NCBI GenBank assembly: GCA_035610835.1
Contig: CM069443.1
Coordinates: 86,860,690 to 86,924,689, forward strand
Direction: 5' to 3'
DNA from: Ophiura sarsii
Taxonomy: Eukaryota; Echinodermata; Ophiuroidea; Amphilepidida; Ophiuridae
Length of the DNA: 64,000 bases
Numbering within the stretch: the first letter of the stretch is position 1; the number at the start of each line of letters is the position of its first letter. The notes below the pieces were generated by a model. The model was not told the DNA's origin. It did not search any database and saw nothing but the letters and a program-made list of their open reading frames with translations. Below, piece by piece: positions 1 to 11,995 of the stretch. A program made the position numbers and the translations under genes.

Positions 1-171
1 ATTCTCTAAAATTTACGATTACGTGTTGTGGTAAAAAAAAGCACACTTAATCTGTGTTTTCATTCACTTGGATGATGGATGATAACAGCATTATACCTGA
101 CTGGCCCCCCGGGATATTTGGAGGGTTTCATCATTAACAAATATGGGGACAAGAGATCAAATTGGGGTGGT

Positions 172-189
172 GGGGGGGGGGGGGGGGGG
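172..189 (+). repeat. Poly(G) tract, 18 G
   Basis: Uninterrupted G run. The rest of 1-292 holds nothing I can identify. Confidence 0.95.
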
Positions 190-294
190 AGTTTATGAGG
201 AATAAATAAGAATGGTGAAATCGAGTGGGAAAAGTAGGACTGAATTTCGTGACAAATGTGAGCTAGTAGTTAGAGGAACAGAAATGTCTATGTA

Positions 295-748
295 CACTGC
301 AAAAACTCCGGTGTTAAACTGCAACACTGAGCCGGTGTTATACGCTCCTGGTGTTAATGTTGGTGTTAGGTCAACACCATAGGAATAATTGATGTAACAC
401 TTCTCATGGTGTTAAATTTCTTGTGTTAAACTTGGTGTAAGAATAACTCCCATGGGTGTCACTATTCCACACATGCGCACGGGGGTGGGTTATATTGGTT
501 TTTTAACACTTTGGATTGTATATTTATACATTTGATCTAGTGATTCGATCTGCAACATGCACCATTCCATAATTAAATGGCAAGTAAGAACATTAATTCA
601 CAAAAACGTTCAAGTTTTAATAAATTTGAACTGTTGAACAGTGAAATATGTTATTTGCAAGTATTTTATTGTTAAAGTACTTCAACTTATCTAACATTAA
701 TATTTTAACACCAGAAGGTGTAAATTTAACACCGCAGTTTTTGCAGTG
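295..748. mobile_element. 454-bp TA-flanked MITE with inverted ends
   Basis: Left end CACTGCAAAAACTCCGGTGT and right end ACACCGCAGTTTTTGCAGTG are inverted copies, each flanked by TA (293-294 and 749-750). GTGTTA/TAACAC motifs recur inside. No transposase frame. The termini resemble those of the foldback at 35325-35669 (CACTGTAAAAAC), suggesting related transposases. Confidence 0.75.
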
Positions 749-750
749 TA

Positions 751-1118
751 CGCTAAGGCAATGCAACACCACCCTGTTCTGCGGGCAAACGGATCTCTCA
801 GGTAGGGTCGGTCGATCAGACGCTTTTGAGGGGTTTTCATGAACAATTTGGTGAATTTCATCAATTTTTTAATTTTTTTTTTTAATTTTAAAAAGATCAA
901 CAATTTTCAAAGCTATTCAAAACAAATCACAATTTGTCAACAAATTTCAATTTTCCCCTAAATTATTTTGTATAAAAAACTCATTGAGTCAGTCGAGCAC
1001 GTAGAACAGAGTTTTCTTTCATCGCCTATTATAGGAACTATTATAAAGGTGAAATGAATTATCAGAGACGGTTGAGAAGGAAAAGGCAATATTCAGTGGC
1101 AGACATTGCAGAAAAATG
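751..1118. other. Unassigned AT-rich stretch with a repeat fragment
   Basis: Around 785-812 there is a fragment (CGGGCAAACGGATCTCTCAG then GTAGGGTCGG) also seen at about 19884-19915. No gene is visible, and no clear core promoter for BET1L. Confidence 0.4.
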
Positions 1119-1298
1119 TGTTCGAACAGACCATAATTGACACGTTGTTTGTACCAAAACATGGACACTATGTCACAAAATTATGTCACATAAAAATTAA
1201 AATTTGTTCATGGTAGCCTGAAGAATCCCCATCTTCATATACCCACCGACCAATGTTGCCAGGCCGTGTGCTGATGGTGAACACATTGTGAGATTCAA
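1118..1298. repeat. Dispersed repeat cut by the gap (paralogue at 24793-24992)
   Basis: Both copies share TGTTCGAACA/TGTTTGAACA, AATTGACACG/AATTGACGTG, TTGTACCAAAA and the AGGCCGTGTGCTGATG stretch in the same order. No coding signal. Confidence 0.65.
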
Positions 1299-1398
1299 NN
1301 NNNNNNNNNNNNNNNNNNNNNNNNNNNNNNNNNNNNNNNNNNNNNNNNNNNNNNNNNNNNNNNNNNNNNNNNNNNNNNNNNNNNNNNNNNNNNNNNNN
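1299..1398. other. Assembly gap (100 N)
   Basis: Exactly 100 N bases, the usual filler for a gap of unknown size. The left flank (about 1118-1298) is a diverged copy of 24793-24992, so the gap sits in a dispersed repeat and true length may differ. Confidence 0.98.
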
Positions 1399-1948
1399 CT
1401 TTGTGTGTATAAACAAAATTCATATGTCATAAAAGAGGATTATTAATTTACAAACAAATAACAAATATTATAGTGAACCCTGCAGATAAAGTGGTAGAAT
1501 CTGAGAGAGGATATCCCCATTGCACCTACCATTTTTGAGAAGGGTGTGTCAACATTCGTTTTGAATAAACAGAACAAAATTGCATTGATATATTCACGTT
1601 ATTTAATATATTTAATTTTTTATACTATATATTTTATATGTTAATAATAACTTGTATATCTAAAATATTGATTTGGTAATATAGCTAACTTAAATAATAT
1701 TATTCTCCCCTTCATAAGTATTGCCGAATCCAATTAAAAGTGTTTTTATATTATTCCAACTTGATATCATGTTGTTTGTTTCATTATTGTTGTGTGAAGT
1801 CTGCACTATTGATTCTTATACATTACAAAGAAAACCCATATTTTGAGATACTTTTAAATGTCCATTTTAATATAAAACCTTCATGTTTACCAATATTACA
1901 AATTGTGCTACCATTTCAATTTCTAGAAACGCTACATAAACAAGAAAA

Positions 1949-1982
1949 ATGGCCGGCAGAGGGAGCAGAAGAAATGGGAATG
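1949..1982 (+). CDS. BET1L: BET1L coding exon 1
   Basis: An ATG in AAAATGGCC context opens eleven codons (MAGRGSRRNGN) plus one base, followed by a GTTTGT donor. The extra G joins the AG at the start of exon 2 to give GAG (Glu), so the phase fits. Chosen because no other start lies in frame close upstream of exon 2 and because BET1L proteins begin with a short Met-Ala leader. The donor is weaker than the GTAAGT/GTAAGA donors of the next exons. Confidence 0.7.
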
Positions 1983-4900
1983 GTTTGTACACGTAGCAAT
2001 TTTATAATTTTTATTTATTCATGATTTTGAATTCGGTTGTATCTGTTATGTGTAGTAGGTGTATCTCGTCCCGATTTGTCACATCCATTTGTTGTGCAAC
2101 AAGTCTTCAATCTTCAATGTATATATCCTATAACTTATAAGCTTCACTCATGCTCAGCTTGTGCGCACCATTTTATAGTCATGATGATAGTATATTACTA
2201 TATTAGATATCCAGTCCAGGGGGAGGGTGGCGGGGGGGGGGGGGGGGGGGGGGATGGAAGTTAGGGTCAGGCTGAATTTTTTTTTTCTTCACCAGGGTTT
2301 AACACTTTTTCTTTTTTTGTGTGCCAGTAGAGGCACATTTCTTTTTCATAGCCAAAGGAGGCAACATTTTTTTCTTTCAAATCCAAAGTTAGTATCACAT
2401 GGTAAACAACACGCCTACATCTCATTGGTCCGCTCACAGCTGGAATATGCTTCCGTCATCTGGGACCCTTACAGACAAAACCAAATTGACCAGCTGGAAA
2501 GGATCCAAAGACAAGCAGTATGTTTTATTAACGGAAACTATCAACGGGATGTCAGCGTCACTCGAATGAGAGAAGACCTTCAGCTCCAACTATTGGAAGA
2601 GAGATGAAGACAAGCATGCTTAACAATGCTCTACAAAGCCATAAATCACCAGATAGCTATACCAATCCCCGACTACATCCAACCGAGACAACGTCCAACA
2701 CGGCAACAACAAAACAGCTTCATGCGACTCAGTTCCAGTTCCGACAGCTACAAGAATAGTTTCTTTGCAAGAACTCTGCGGGACTGGGATGCGCTTCCTC
2801 ATAACATCACTGGGCTGCCCACGATTGAGCGGTTCAAGGGAGCCATCCGTGGCTGATGAGTCATGGAGCAGATATATATATTTTTAACACCAATTTGTAT
2901 GCGTTACTTGCAACAATTTGTAAATACTGTAAATATGAGAGCACACAGCGCATGTGTAAACCAATTGAGACACAACACACCACACAACCCTCGTTTAGTT
3001 GCTGAAAGGCGTTGACGAGTACCAGCATAGAGGTAGAAAGGAGGCAACATTTTTTTTCTTCAAACGACAAAGCCAAAAGGAGGCAACATTTGTTTTTTTC
3101 TAAAAAAGGTGATTTATTTTCCTTCCATCAACCAAGATTTTAATGATGGCCAGATTCATAACTTCGTGAACAATGAACATGGTACTAGGATCTGCATGTG
3201 TTATACCCAGTGTCAAAACGATCTACCGACAAACATTCTCTTCCACTAGGATGTTGTTCGTGTATGAACTCATACCATACGAGGGGGTATCATAAAGTTT
3301 TAGAAATCACCCAGAAGTGAAGGAGCCAGAAACTTCAATTTGATGCGTAGTCCTTCAGACATCTTTACAAAGTCCCTGTGCAAAGTCACACATTTCTCCT
3401 ATCTTTTTTACCTGTCCACAGACTGCCATTGTAGATATCAGATTGACCGTCATTGATTGATTCTTAGATTGCCTCAGATTGTGTTATTTCCAAAAACAGC
3501 AATAAATAGTTTAAAGTTTTGACAGAAAGGGGTCAAAGGTCATTACAAACAAGCTTGGTGACAATAACACTATAGGTCACATGTACACAGATTGACATCT
3601 GATGACCCCTACATGACCCTTTGACCCTTTCTGTCAACACTTTAAACTATTTGTTGCTGTTTTGGGAATAACACAATCTGAGGCAAACTGATGATCAATC
3701 AATGGCAGTCAATCTGAGGATCTCTACAATGGCGGTCTGTGGACAGGTAATAAAAAGTGGGAGAAATGTGTGACTTTGCACAGTGACCAATGTAAAGATG
3801 TCTGAAGGATCACATATCAAAATGAAGTTTCTGGCTCCTTCACTTCTGGGTGATTTCTAAAACTTTTTGATACCCCCTCGTACATGAATTGATACAATGT
3901 TGTTGGATATTTGTGGAAATTTACCACATGGTGAACTAGTGGATGACACTTGCTGAAATTCAGTTTGGAGCTCTGCCCTGTTCCGTCTGGTTTCGGTAGA
4001 ACACGTCACATATGATCTTGACCATCTATGCTGAAAATATCGTTACAATAACTTTACGGTTGCAAAATAACAGCTATTTCAACAAAGTCTGTCCCATTTC
4101 ACTCTGTCCACGGGTACTGATTTCGCTTTACATTGAATGCTGAATGATGAATTGCATGCAAATAATCTAAGATTTGAAGATCCCGCCAGGTAAAACCAGT
4201 GTAATTGTTAACATCTTAACTATCTATTCAGGTGTGAAATCAATACGTAATAATAATACCACGAGTGACCCTAATTAGAATTATTGATTTGGAAGTGTAA
4301 TTGTCTATACTCTATGCCTTAAAAGTGACGATGCCATTGAATGTTATCTTGCTGGTCATTTCCCGTACAGACTTACCCGTGGACAAAGAGATTTTGGAGA
4401 GATTCTCTTCAATTAGCTATCATTTTGCCGCCATAGCATTATTAACATTGAGATTTTCAGCATAGATGGCCAAGATGATCTTTTTGAGGAATATGTCAAA
4501 AAAATTAAACCAAATCCCACAATTTTGAAAAATATGGCTTTGAAAAACTGTCAACGTTTTATTGAACCACAGACCACACTATACATTATTCGGTGTGGTT
4601 CGAGACCCCTTATTGTTGAAACCTGTAGAAAGAATGCGCGCAAAGCGCGCAAAGATTTTCAGTTTTTAAACTAGAAAACTTTCCTGAAGCCATCTTGTTC
4701 AGCTTGAATAATGAAACTTATACGTGCAAAACGCGGACAAATTGGCATTTTTAACACTTAAAGGTAGATGACCCGATCACATTCCGATTTTCAACTTGAA
4801 GTTTTCTATTCTACATGAAAGGTCATCCTTAAAAAAGTCGTGTTCCAAAGTTTGAGTTGCATAGCTCTAATGGTTCTTATTTTAGAAACAAGATGCTGTG

Positions 4901-7900
4901 AACTGTACCCATTGAGTAGTACACAAACTATATCGGTGGTTACCACCATTCGCGGTAATTCGACGTTATTTTTATCGATTTCTCCGTAATTATACCGATT
5001 TAGGCCGTCAAATTTCAGTATGATGATGAGAAAAATACGAGCTTTCATATGATATGAAAATCTCCGTATGTTTGAAATAATTCTGTGTTACGAAAATGTG
5101 ATCGGGTCATCTACCTTTAAAAGGTCCAGTATAAAGTATTTAATGTATCCCACATAATACTTGGTGTGGTTCGAGACCCATTATAATGTTGTAACCTGTA
5201 GAAAGAATGCGCGCGAAGCACGCAAAGATTTTCAGTTTTTAAATTAAAATGGTCATGAAAAACTTTCCTGAAGCCATCTTGTTCAGATTGAATAATGCAA
5301 CATTGAAACTAATATGCGCGAAGCGTGCAAAAATTTGCATTTTTAACATTTAAAAGATCCAGCCAGTATGAAGTTTTTGACGTCCCCCACATAATATTTA
5401 GAATATTTACGGTGGTTCAAGACCCAATGTTGAGACCTGTAGGAAATATGAGCGCGAATCGAGCAAACAAATTCTTAAAATAGTTCAGAAAAAATGTTCC
5501 TGACGCCATCTTGTTAAGCTTGAATAATGAAACATTGAAACTAGTTGCAAAGCGTTTTTAACGTCCCACACAATAAAATTATGGGGACGTGACCCTGTAA
5601 CCCCCTCCCAATTTGCGCCGCCTATGCCCCTGCCCTTCCTCCTCCCCTACGGCCCTACCTCCCCTCTTTCTCATTTTTTAAAAACTCTTTTGTCAATGGG
5701 GGGGGGGGGGGGGGGGGGCATTGCCTGCTGCAATCCCCCTGGATACGCCACTGACTATAAAAGTGCTCATGATGTGTGTCAGGTTGAAAAAAGGATTTAG
5801 CATGAAAATACAATCTTTGAGATATATTTTAAACAGCCATGGTTGGTGTTGCTGCCTCGTTTTTATTATATTTATACTTCATATTACGAGGGTCATTCAA
5901 TAAGTTCTACCTCCTCCTTCATAACATCGCTAATATTAATGACAACCTCACGACATTTGTCATGATTATAGCTCCGAATCATAGCTACAAAGATGTAGTA
6001 AATGATAATTGATATCTGTTTTACTTTTGTTATGACGCGGTCAAAGCCAGAGAGAGATTTTGGACAACTGACACAGAAAATTACTTTAAAAATATACACA
6101 TGTTTTCGGGTGTTTTTTTTCGTATTGTATGGTTAGATATAAGAGCATGATTTAAATACTGAAAATGGAAATGAATGAATGATATCTGAATATATTACAG
6201 TATTATCATGTATAGATAAGATTGTAAACAATATTAACTCTTGTAGGCTTGCAAATAGTGTACTATCAACTAAAATGTATTTCTATGCCTTTGACATACC
6301 AGAATACTGCCATCAGTCAAATTTTCGTTGTTACAACTTAAGCCACAATGATGCCTCGAATGTTAAATCTTTACCATAATAGTCACTTTATGAGTTTTAC
6401 TAATGTGCAACCTTCAGAATAGTCAATCAGGTCGTCAATGATAGAAAATTATCGCTTTGACAGACTTTAAATCCCTCCATTTAGCTCGATATATTGAAGA
6501 TCGCTTAGTTATCATGAAAGTCAAATATGACTTTTACAGGGTTCTCTAGGGGAGGGGTAAACTGAATGGTTGTCCTGACCTGGATCTGGCTAATCAGAGG
6601 GCATATTTTTTCCAAACCAATCTGTCAACTTTATTGTTTACAGTCTGTTAAAGAGATATATCTGACATTTAGAACGGTTATAATTGACCGATAGGTATGT
6701 TTTGCCACTTACAATAGGCCAATTGAAAAGCACTTTGGCGATATTTTGCTGTTTTTCATCCGTTTCCGTCACACTAAATCGAGGTTTGGTTCTCACTGCA
6801 TGTCCGGAAAAGTACAACCAGTACTTAGATCAATTTACATTGGATTTGTAACTGAGTAACTGAGGTTCCAAGCTACAATCGTGTGATATTTGATAAGACT
6901 GGCTTATATAATAATAAAGTTATGAGGTAGGAGGTAGAACTTATTGAATGACCCTCGTACAATAACAGTGGTTAATTTCAGGTTAGGTGTAGAGTATTTT
7001 CAGTCCTTTCACATGGTTTATAAAAACATAATACAAACTACATACATTTGATCAAATTCAGGATGTATGCCACGCCACTATTATTAGAGCACTTGGTATT
7101 AACACCAGTTTTATAGTCTTCACTAATCACTATAAAGTACATACGGTATCAAAATGTTTAAAACTCATTAGTTTCAATTGTCTATGATTGGACTGCTATA
7201 TTCCAAATCCAAATGCAACATAACATTTAGATGCTATTAAAATTGCTAGAATGTACAAAGGCCCAAATTTTCCTAAGTATAAACAAGATGTAGTTGGATA
7301 GATGTTGGGTTACAATCATTTTGATACAGACTATAAAAGTGATGAAAATGCCATTGTCTAGAGAGGATATTTTTTGAAACAAGTATTTTAACAGCTTTGA
7401 TACAGTAATCATTTTTTGATGCATTGATAGGCATTTTAGTAAAGTAGCGCTTGATATTTTTGCCCATTGAGTAGGGGTGATATTTATTTATTTTAAAGGT
7501 AGATGACCCGATCACATTTTCATAACACAGATTTTGCTCAAACATATGGAGATTTTCCTTTCATATGAAAGATCATATTTTTCTGATTAACATACTGAAA
7601 TTTGACGGTCCAAATCAGTATGATTACGAAGAAATCAGTGAAATAACATCGATTTACCCCGAAAAGTGGTAACCACCAATATAGTTTGTGTACAACTCAA
7701 TGGGCACATTTCACGGCATCTTGTGCGTCTAAAATAAGAACCATTAGAGTTATGCAACTCAAACTTTGGAATACGACTTTTTTGAGGATGACCTTTCATG
7801 TCGAATATAAAACTTCAAGTTGAAAATCGGAACATCTACCTTTAACCATGAGCAGGTCATTTTTTTTTAACCATGAGTAGATCATCTCCTTTTTTTAACC

Positions 7901-10900
7901 ATAGCAGGTCATCTTTCTTCTTTTTTTTACCATTAGCAGATCATCTTTTCTTTTTTTCCCCCTTGTGTAAGTAGATTTATTTATTTTTACTGCAGGTGGG
8001 TGAAGTTTTTTTGTTTTTTAAACTTCCCATATCCCCACCCCCTGGATATCTAATGGTGCGTCCCTTAGTCTAGGCTTTACAGCTATCTATTTTATGGGAA
8101 TGGAATGACCCCAGCCGAGCTGGTTCAAATCATATTTGAGACCTGTCATCACGAAATGAGAGTTAAGTAGGAAAATTTAATTTTGAGGTTTATCCAGATT
8201 CAGAATGCTCAGAAAACAAGCTTTAAAATGATATGCAACATGTCAATATTTCTCAATGTTTTCCTGGTCAAAAATCAAATTGAAGTTGCAAAATTCCTTT
8301 GTTTTCTATTGATTTTTGGCAAGTTCATTGGACCATATCTCCTAATGCACACTGGCGACTTAACGCTCATTTTGTGGTGACAGGTCTCATTTTTGTCTCG
8401 CCTGATGTAATCAGGATGAGACTAAGTACTATTTCTGTCTGTCCGGCGTATGGCATGGGGCGTATTCCATGTGCAGCTTAGAATTGTTACTCCAGGAGTA
8501 GAGAAACTACTATGGAATCTGAAGCCGCACTAGTCATGCTAGTCCTTTCATGGCCGGAATCTTTAAGAGTCCTCCGGCCATTACTCATGCAATCTAGTCG
8601 CTATATGCACCAGGCGCTTGAGACCCTGATAGAATCGTGACGCTATGAATATGATTGACAATTATTTGTTTTGATGGTCTTGTACTTCATGGTCGCAGTC
8701 TAGCGCTGAATCCTAGCTCTCTGTGTGTAAGAGCTATGGAATGAAAGCATATGAGTCGGATGCACTTCTATTATTACTGGCATATGTGAGCATGAATGGT
8801 GCGTGGGAGAATATTGAAAATTAATAAATTTCAAAAATAATAAGTCTTTCTTCTAGACGACATTTATATAACAAACAACAAAAATAAGATTATTTCCATT
8901 AGAATCTACAAATATATATTTTTCTAGAACTTATGTGAAGAAAATATTTTTTTATCTCATACAGAACATAGTCAAATCGTAGTTGAAAAGTTACATCTCC
9001 GATACATATATAACCTTTTTCTGAAACTCCAGAAAGTGCTCAGCAACAAGGCCTGTTTTGGCAAAGTAAAGGGTAGCGCCGAAAGGGTTAAGGTGATATT
9101 ACAATTTAAAGGTAGATGTTCCGATTGCTGGCCCAAATTTCAACTTGGATGTTTTCTATTTTACATGAAAGGTCATCCATATGATTGTCCCATTCTAAAG
9201 TTTGAGTTGCATAACTCCAATGGTTCTATTTTTAGAAGCACAATGTCACAATTAATTTGCCCATTGAGTTACACAAACTGGCTGGTGGTTGGTTAACCAC
9301 CTTTGGCAGTAATTCACATCATTTTAGCCTATAATTTCTAAATGGAACATTTCTGGGCCCTAAGATTTTACAGACATAATGAGAAAAATATGGGGATTCT
9401 TCTGATATCAAAATATCTTGATGTGAAAAAAAAATCATAGCCCCAAAAAAGTGATCGGAACATACACCTTTAAGTGCTGATACGGTTTTGTGCACCTAGC
9501 CAGTTGCCACATTGGTGAAGCGAAATGATTGTGACAATTTCATAATGGCAGCGTAATAATAATGGCTATAGCGCCTCGGAGCAGGCTACCTAGATAATAG
9601 ATGGCGCTTTTATAAACTTCCATCATTATTATTAAAATCCACAAATGGATTATGACCTTCCTCACTTCACGCAAACAATGTGTGACATCTACAGTGTGCA
9701 GTCCATTGTTTATTTGTTTATCAATATTTGGTCTTTTGTTTTATTTCCTTTAGAGTGGAGCGGCGGGGGAGCTGCCGGTACAGAGGATATGCTAGAGTCA
9801 GAAAATAACAGATTGTCAGAGGGACTGGCAGCAAAAGTATCTCTCATTAAATCAGTAAGTAATCACATTTCTGCAAAGTTGTCACATTACATGGAATTTT
9901 CCAAATTCTGGACATTTTACCACATTTTTCTTAATTTCAAGACATTTTACCCAGATTTTTTTTATCTTGGTATTTTTCCTCATACTTTGCCTATTTAAAT
10001 AAGCTAAGTAGAATTTACATTTTCGTAATCTTTTCAGGAGATTTTAAAACTGTTTATTTATGATAATTATAGGAATATGTTATGGATATCATAGTACCCT
10101 ATAATAGTTTAATCAAAAAATGGTAGCTATTTTCGATACTTTTTCTTCACTTAGGGTCACTTGAATTTGTAATTGTCTCATTTGTTTCAATGTCATTAAT
10201 TAATGACACTGTCGTCAATATGGAATATGGGATCACCATGCCCTAAGACTATTTGGTGATAGAATATTCAGTCAGGGGAATAGTACGCACTTTTCAACTT
10301 AAAGTTGTGATTTGAAAAATCGTTCTGTAGATTTGAATTTGGTTGTAAATACTGAGTTAAAGAAGACGTTTCTAAAAGGGTAAAATCTGTTCAGTGGTCT
10401 AACTGCTTTGATAGGCGCAAATAAATGCTATGCAATCTAAATAAGTTTAAAAGTATTTTTTGTTCTACCTATGAGTAGGATAGGATGGATATTCAAAAAA
10501 TCACCAATATTAAACCTATTAAAAATCTAACATAATTCAATATGTGTTATAATCAGTTGAATGGTGATGAGCGTTAATCCGTTCATGAATATCTTACTCA
10601 TGGGTAACACTTTTTTTATAATTTGAAACGATATGTTCTTTGAAACTGTTTGAGATATTACCAAATAGGTTCATAAGGATCGTTGATTAGAATATTTATG
10701 AAAGGTTCATTGTACTGATCCAATAACATGTACTCACGTGTACGTTTCGGTTACGTCTGTATCCTTTGTCAACACTTGTGGTAGTGACGATCTTGACGAC
10801 TCTTGGAGTTGCCAGTTGATTTATCATCAGGGGATTTTTTTCCCGATGATAAAAGATGCGATATGCTTCATTTTTATCACACAACTTTTGTTATTCTTAA

Positions 10901-11995
10901 ATCACAGTTAGCCATGGACATGGATGAAGAAGCCAAACATCAAAATGAATATGTAGATGGAATGGTAAGACAGTGTTCCTAACTTTACCAAGGCGTAGTG
11001 CGAGGTCTTCTTAACCAGTGACCCGTCCAACCGTCTTTGGATGGGCAGTTTTCTAAAGTGGACAGGTGGAAAAATCCTCAACCTGTCATGTGGATGGGCA
11101 GTTTTGGACAAGCAAATGAAAAGAAATGCATATCCCCAATTTATTGTAAACATACCACCGTAACAAGAAGTAAGCTTGCTAATTTCATCCACCCATTACC
11201 ATGTAATGATCTCGAATCATTCTCGATCATCACTTGGGCACAATATTGGGCTACTATTCGCACCTGAGGGTTTGCTTCATATAAATTGGGCGCATATTGG
11301 GCGCATAGAGATGATTACACCAACGACCGCAATAGAAGTGTTACTGGAGTGTTCAAATTTAGACGGGCAACTTTCAAATCCTGGCTAAGAAGACCCTGAC
11401 GTTGTGCAAGGGCCATCTAGGCCATGCCTATACAACCAAAAGTTGACCCATTTTTCAGTTAGCAAGCTTGTTTGATAATCAAATATGATACACATTATAC
11501 GCTGGGTGACTAATTTTTACGCAGAAGTACTTGGTTCTCCGTTAGTGACCTGAGCTTGAAGGCAACTAGCACACTGAGCATAATATGCATGACGCGTGTG
11601 TGTGACCAATACCGTGTGCATGTGTCCATAATCGCGTGTGTACACTTTGATTACTTTTGCATGCGGAGAGATAAAAATGAAATGTGTCTCGCCAATTTGG
11701 AACAAGTCTTTCATTCAAATCTTAACCACGTATTGACAGAAAATGTTGTATTGATGCAAAAGCTTGGAACAGTTTTTCTTATATATGTATAGTTAATCCT
11801 TTGTTTATCTTGTCCATTTTACAGGGTGGTGATTTTGAAGGCACTCACGGATTACTCGGTGGTACGATCAAACGATTCGACAACATGCTTGGATCCAATA
11901 GACACAACAGAAAACTTATGTGTTACCTAATATTATTTGTAGTGGTCATATTTGTACTGGCCTACTTCCTTATGGCCAGGGTCACAAGAGCATGA
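1949..11995 (+). CDS. BET1L: BET1L/GS15-like Golgi Qc-SNARE gene (four coding exons, join 1949-1982, 9754-9854, 10908-10964, 11825-11995)
   Basis: Joining four exons gives one 120-residue frame with matching splice phases and a stop at 11993-11995; human BET1L is about 111 residues. Family role: a tail-anchored SNARE of the Golgi that acts with syntaxin-5 type partners in intra-Golgi and endosome-to-Golgi fusion. Visible in the sequence: a basic/Gly-rich N-terminus (1-20), a heptad SNARE motif (about 22-88) beginning ESENNRLSEGLAAKV, a pre-membrane NRKL segment, and a hydrophobic anchor (about 95-115) ending close to the C-terminus (VTRA). The residue I align to the ionic zero layer is Asp67 (GGDFEGT), not Gln, which is what I recall for GS15 rather than BET1. 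Intron 1 is 7.8 kb and packed with mobile elements. Main uncertainty: exon 1 is only 34 coding bases with a GTTTGT donor. Confidence 0.88.
2232..2253 (+). repeat. Poly(G) tract, 22 G
   Basis: Uninterrupted G run following CCAGTCCAGGGGGAGGGTGG, which looks like a decayed hAT-type terminus. Confidence 0.9.
2410..2856 (+). pseudogene. 5'-truncated LINE fragment (reverse transcriptase C-terminus), nonsense-mutated
   Basis: One frame reads ISLVRSQLEYASVIWDPY, then IDQLERIQRQAV, and ends FARTLRDWDALPHNITGLP followed by ERFKGAIRG and a stop. This is the usual C-terminal block of CR1/L2/jockey-type ORF2 proteins (LVR..LEYAS..WDP; R.WN.LP; FK). TGA at 2605-2607 interrupts the frame, which then continues. 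The piece lies in intron 1 of BET1L and is flanked by AGGAGGCAACATTTTTTT direct repeats (about 2357 and 3038-3090). Non-functional remnant. Confidence 0.85.
3280..3880. mobile_element. 601-bp mariner-like foldback MITE
   Basis: Starts CGAGGGGGTATCATAAAGTT and ends with the near-exact inverse, with TA on both sides (3278-3279, 3881-3882). The two arms pair imperfectly over most of about 290 bp each (shared CACCCAGAAGTGAAGGAGCC; GTGTGACTTTGCAC). No open frame. TA target and CGAGGG start suit a mariner-type transposase. Confidence 0.85.
4530..5580. repeat. Three degenerate tandem copies of a ~200-bp repeat, split by a MITE
   Basis: GTGTGGTTCGAGACCC (or variant), then ACCTGTAGAAAGAATG, then TTTCCTGAAGCCATCTTGTT recur in order at about 4590-4700, 5160-5290 and 5415-5530. 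The 4758-5120 MITE is inserted between the first and second. Confidence 0.75.
4758..5120. mobile_element. TTAA-flanked MITE family, copy 1
   Basis: TTAA then AGGTAGATGACCCGATCACA, with the inverse at the other end and TTAA again. About 360 bp with no coding. Same family at 7493-7845, 9106-9473, 35870-38320 (interrupted) and 59546-59910. Confidence 0.88.
5698..5753 (-). mobile_element. hAT-like MITE terminus with poly(G)
   Basis: On the minus strand this reads CAGTGGCGTATCCAGGGGG, a common hAT-type end, running into a 21-base G/C homopolymer (5698-5718). No matching left end was found, so it is a partial element. Confidence 0.55.
5887..6957. mobile_element. 1,071-bp mariner-like element, non-autonomous
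   Basis: Terminal repeats of about 40 bp begin CGAGGGTCATTCAATAAGTT and carry TA on both sides (5885-5886, 6958-6959). This is a known style of mariner terminus. The interior has only short unrelated frames, so no transposase remains. Confidence 0.88.
7493..7845. mobile_element. TTAA-flanked MITE family, copy 2 (inverted)
   Basis: TTAAAGGTAGATGACCCGAT at the left and CATCTACCTTTAA at the right; body runs in the opposite sense to copy 1. Confidence 0.85.
7845..7970. repeat. Degenerate ~30-bp minisatellite, about four units
   Basis: AACCATGAGCAGGTCAT followed by a T-rich run recurs (AACCATGAGTAGATCATC, ACCATTAGCAGATCATC). It starts exactly at the end of the TTAA MITE. Confidence 0.7.
8138..8388. 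mobile_element. 251-bp MITE with GAGACCTGTCA ends
   Basis: Left GAGACCTGTCATCACGAAAT and right ATTTTGTGGTGACAGGTCTC are inverted copies extending about 35 bp. No coding. Flanking duplication is ambiguous because both sides are T-rich. Confidence 0.75.
8390..8480 (+). mobile_element. Truncated copy of the element-C head
   Basis: TTTTTGTCTCGCCTGATGTA followed by ATCAGG, ACTATTTCTGTC and CCGGCGTATG matches the left end of element C at 25282. The 3' part is absent. It abuts the MITE ending at 8388. Confidence 0.6.
9106..9473. mobile_element. TTAA-flanked MITE family, copy 3 (diverged)
   Basis: Begins TTAAAGGTAGATGTTCCGAT and ends GTGATCGGAACATACACC then TTTAA. The interior follows the family but with more substitutions. 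Confidence 0.8.
9754..9854 (+). CDS. BET1L: BET1L coding exon 2 (N-terminal half of SNARE motif)
   Basis: Bounded by a pyrimidine-rich TTTAG acceptor and a perfect GTAAGT donor. It encodes the TEDMLESENNRLSEGLAAKV segment, which matches the start of the BET1/GS15 SNARE motif (human BET1L has EEILDRENKRMADSL at this place). The exon is 101 bases: two bases complete the split Glu codon and 33 full codons follow. Confidence 0.9.
9855..10907 (+). other. BET1L intron 2
   Basis: Non-coding between a GTAAGT donor and an ATCACAG acceptor. No repeat family recognised inside. Confidence 0.8.
10908..10964 (+). CDS. BET1L: BET1L coding exon 3
   Basis: A 57-base, phase-0 exon between an ATCACAG acceptor and a GTAAGA donor. 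It encodes LAMDMDEEAKHQNEYVDGM, aligned to the central GS15 segment with its conserved acidic run, Gln-Asn and Asp-Gly-Met. It is too short to show as a long open frame. Confidence 0.9.
10965..11824 (+). other. BET1L intron 3
   Basis: GTAAGA donor to TTTTACAG acceptor. Contains a short local repeat (TGGATGGGCAGTTTT at about 11038 and 11091). Nothing else recognised. Confidence 0.8.
11825..11995 (+). CDS. BET1L: BET1L coding exon 4 (C-terminal SNARE half and membrane anchor)
   Basis: After a strong polypyrimidine-ACAG acceptor, 56 codons encode GGDFEGTHGLLGGTIKRF, then the linker ending in HNRKL, then about 20 hydrophobic residues and a short VTRA tail, with TGA at 11993-11995. The layout (SNARE motif directly followed by a single C-terminal anchor) is diagnostic of the family. 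Confidence 0.92.
   Translation, partial: GGDFEGTHGLLGGTIKRFDNMLGSNRHNRKLMCYLILFVVVIFVLAYFLMARVTRA

Noticed and set aside
11030..11110. Short tandem TGGATGGGCAGTTTT as a minisatellite
   Set aside because: Only two separated copies within an intron; not enough to call an array.
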